Origin: Flavobacteriales bacterium
Lineage (GTDB): Bacteria; Bacteroidota; Bacteroidia; Flavobacteriales_F; PHOS-HE28
Assembly: GCA_016710965.1 (NCBI GenBank)
Contig: JADJTW010000005.1
Coordinates: 62,001-126,000 of the forward strand
Direction of reading: 5' to 3'
Length of the DNA stretch: 64,000 nucleotides
Every line of letters begins with the position of its first letter. Position 1 is the stretch's first letter. Shown here piece after piece: positions 62,091 through 64,000 of the stretch. The notes under the pieces were generated by a model, which made no database searches, was not told where the DNA came from, and saw only the letters and a program-made list of their open reading frames with translations. The position numbers and the translations under genes were made by a program.

Positions 62091-62882
62091 TCAGGCGCAC
62101 AGCACGGGGATATGAGCCTCGTTGGCCAGGATGCGCTCCTTCTCGGCATCTGCTATGTACCGATACTCTTCGCTCGCGTGCGCCATGATCGCAATGGCGC
62201 CCGCGCCGATCACCTTGGCATAGGCAATAGTGGGTCCCGAGAAGCCTACGCTGAAGCCGCTCTGGGGCACATTGGCTTCCACACATCGGATGCCTTCTTG
62301 ATCGAGCCGCTCCAGCATGGTCAGTTTGTTCCTCAGTAGTTCGTCGGATGGCTGTTCGCCCGGCCGCATCAGTTGGTACACGTGTACTTCGGATGCGTAC
62401 CCGCGTGCCAATTCGCAAACCGCATCCAACAACCTGCCGATGGTCGCGTGGCTGGCCACTGGAAGCACTATGCGAGCCAGGCCCACATCGACTTGGCTGG
62501 CCTCCTGTACCACGAATGAAGGCGTGTTCGCACGGCGTACGAGCTTGAGGATATCGGCGCCGAAGAGCGACTGGCGCAGGCCGTGAGGCCCATGCGTGCC
62601 TACGACCATCAACCCGTGGCCGCTGGCACTTTCGGTGGCGATGTCTTCCATGAAGTCGCCTTCCGTGAGGAGAATGCGCACGCGGTCGTTGCCTCCGGCC
62701 TTCTCGATCTGCTGCGCCATGGTCTCGCGCACCATCCCACGTCGTTCGTCATCGCGTTCGGCCTTGGCCAGCACATGCAGCAGGGTCACCCGGGCACCCA
62801 GCCGATCACCGAGGGCCAATGCATGCACCAAAGCAGTCTCGGAGGCAGGCGTGAGGTCCGTGGTGCAAAGCAGGTCTTTCAT
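62091..62882 (-). CDS. Tandem universal stress protein (two UspA domains)
   Basis: 263 residues from the ATG at 62882 (MKDLLCTTDLTPASETALVHALALGDRLGARVTLLHV, a UspA start). First domain ends with GTHGPHGLRQSLFGADILKLVRR, the nucleotide-binding loop; the second domain is less conserved (LARIVLPVASHATIGRLLDAVCELARG ... AIAIMAHASEEY). Cytosolic ATP-binding proteins made in starvation or stress. Alone on its transcript; the FG-GAP gene starts 74 nt downstream. Confidence 0.88.
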   Translation of the reverse strand: MKDLLCTTDLTPASETALVHALALGDRLGARVTLLHVLAKAERDDERRGMVRETMAQQIEKAGGNDRVRILLTEGDFMEDIATESASGHGLMVVGTHGPHGLRQSLFGADILKLVRRANTPSFVVQEASQVDVGLARIVLPVASHATIGRLLDAVCELARGYASEVHVYQLMRPGEQPSDELLRNKLTMLERLDQEGIRCVEANVPQSGFSVGFSGPTIAYAKVIGAGAIAIMAHASEEYRYIADAEKERILANEAHIPVLCA

Positions 62883-63027
62883 CGGCTGGGAATTGCTTGA
62901 TCCAGAGCGCGCCAAGATACCGTTGTCGAAGCCCTACGCACCATCATCGAAGCGGATGGCCTCGGAAGCAATCCAAACCTTGCGCACAGCCTTCGAGAAT
63001 GGGCGGTCGGACACTCCTGCTATCGGC

Positions 63028-63035
63028 TACTTTCG
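63028..63035 (+). promoter_or_regulatory. Candidate -7 element (TACTTTCG)
   Basis: TAnnTTCG, 13 nt before the ATG at 63049 of the choice-of-anchor-B gene. Confidence 0.35.
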
Positions 63036-63048
63036 GCCGCCTTTCAAC

Positions 63049-64000
63049 ATGAACATGCGACGCTCCCTCCCCCTCGTTCTCGCTTTCTCGGCCTTTGCCG
63101 CCAACGCACAGATCAACATCACGCAAGTAGGGCATCTGGACTACCAGGCCTTGCGCAACAGCAACCTCAGCAATCTGTGGGGCTACACCGATGAGACCGG
63201 GATCGAGTACGCGCTGGTGGGCGTGAATGGTGGTGGTGGCAGTGGCACCGGCGGTATTTCAGTAGTGAGCCTGGAGGATCCTGCGAACCCGCAGGAGGTG
63301 TTCTTCTTCGCTGGCCCGAACTCCATCTGGCGCGAGGTGAAGACGTGGAACGACCATGTGTACGTGACGACCGAAGCCGGCAGCGGAGGCATCACCATCG
63401 TTGACCTGAGCCCGTTGCCGCAGAGCACAGCACTTAACGCCATCGTGTGGGATGCGCCCGACTGGAACACGGCGCATTCGCTCTTCATCGATGAGAACGG
63501 CCGACTGTACGTGCATGGCACCGACCGCGATAACGGCGGCGTCATCATGTACGACCTCACGCAGGACCCCATGGCCCCGGTGGAAGTGGGCGCCTTCGAT
63601 CAGTGGTATTGCCACGACAGCTTCGCGCGGGGCGATACGCTCTACGCTGCGCACATCTACGACGGCTTCTTCTCCATCGTGGATGTGAGCGCGCCGGCCA
63701 GTCCTGTTCTCTTGGGCACGCGCAGTACCCCGGACAACTTCACGCACAACACCTGGTTGGATGCCAGCGGGCAGTACCTCTTCACCACGGACGAACGTCC
63801 GGGCTCCTACATCGCCGCTTACGATGTGAGCGATCCCACGGACATCGTAGAAGTGGACCGCCTGCGCAGCGATGAGGTGAACGACGCCATCATCCATAAC
63901 ACCTATTGGAAGGACAATAAGCTCTACCACAGCTACTACACGCGCGGGATCGCCATCTACGATGCGACCAACCCGCAGAACATGGTCGAAGTCGGCGCAT
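63049..64000 (+). CDS. Secreted choice-of-anchor B family beta-propeller protein (partial, runs off window)
   Basis: 317 residues present, 3' end outside. Signal peptide MRRSLPLVLAFSAFAANAQ (ATG at 63049 or 63055). The propeller follows the choice-of-anchor B pattern: LWGYTDETGIEYALVGVNGGG, ISVVSLEDPANPQEVFFFAGP, WREVKTWNDHVYVTTEAGSGG, AHSLFIDENGRLYVHGTDRDNGG, WYCHDSFARGDTLYAAHIYDG, FTHNTWLDASGQYLFTTDE. Such proteins usually end in a T9SS or PEP-CTERM-like anchor. Role unknown. Confidence 0.88.
   Translation, partial: MNMRRSLPLVLAFSAFAANAQINITQVGHLDYQALRNSNLSNLWGYTDETGIEYALVGVNGGGGSGTGGISVVSLEDPANPQEVFFFAGPNSIWREVKTWNDHVYVTTEAGSGGITIVDLSPLPQSTALNAIVWDAPDWNTAHSLFIDENGRLYVHGTDRDNGGVIMYDLTQDPMAPVEVGAFDQWYCHDSFARGDTLYAAHIYDGFFSIVDVSAPASPVLLGTRSTPDNFTHNTWLDASGQYLFTTDERPGSYIAAYDVSDPTDIVEVDRLRSDEVNDAIIHNTYWKDNKLYHSYYTRGIAIYDATNPQNMVEVGA

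Overview
The window reads as a chromosome segment of a GC-rich member of the Bacteroidota, most likely Flavobacteriales-like. Evidence: at least nine secreted proteins ending in type IX secretion (T9SS) sorting domains (types A and B); Bacteroidota-typical families (GWxTD protein, DUF349 protein, DUF4349 lipoprotein, M36-like peptidases, SprB/PKD adhesin); the order small membrane gene - mutL - rhomboid - rhomboid - endo/exonuclease/phosphatase gene; and repeated -7 promoter elements of the TAnnTTTG type, often TAnnTTCG here.

Layout. 1-2911: minus-strand operon DUF349 protein - acyl-CoA thioesterase - DUF6265 lipoprotein - mscL. 2982-4433: SpoIIE-type phosphatase. 4527-6149: pruA. 6258-9413: beta-carbonic anhydrase, SulP transporter, a small exported protein and apaG. 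9598-16524: secreted propeller, PKD/SprB type-B protein, nucleoside phosphorylase, thioesterase, large secreted protein. 16612-21095: FTP/M36-like peptidase and a GH3-beta-lactamase fusion. 21244-29019: small membrane gene, a broken 5' copy of mutL, a lower-GC insert with three minus-strand secreted-protein genes, full mutL, two rhomboids and an EEP protein. 29113-33114: DUF4349 lipoprotein, M23 peptidase, M1 peptidase. 33116-38212: unknown gene, secreted protein, PQQ-type sugar dehydrogenase, xerD, aroQ. 38188-41719: glycosyltransferase, GWxTD protein, a 5'-truncated T9SS protein. 41768-42281: tRNA-Ser(UGA) followed by a tandem array of about 170-bp units that each restart with the tRNA 3' tail. 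42328-51518: PhnP-like hydrolase, M36-like peptidase, LamG protein, GCS2-family ligase, metzincin. 51519-52040: an implausible G/C homopolymer block, probably bad sequence. 52173-57942: parE - two small envelope genes - parC. 57990-64000: DGQHR protein, FG-GAP protein, universal stress protein and the start of a choice-of-anchor-B protein.

How it fits together. The dominant theme is export: signal peptides plus T9SS domains on proteases (M1, two M36-like including one without a signal peptide, M12-like metzincin), propellers and adhesins, mixed with housekeeping genes for DNA topology and repair, proline catabolism, bicarbonate handling and shikimate synthesis. Four long genes (M1, M36, GCS2 ligase, parC) are each broken by a single-base indel. 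Because parC is essential, consensus sequence error is the most economical explanation, and it fits the G/C block at 51519.

The most unusual biology is the tRNA-Ser tail-repeat array, whose architecture resembles the E. coli tyrT/rtT repeats, and the mutL locus, which has the geometry of a Campbell-type single-crossover insertion.
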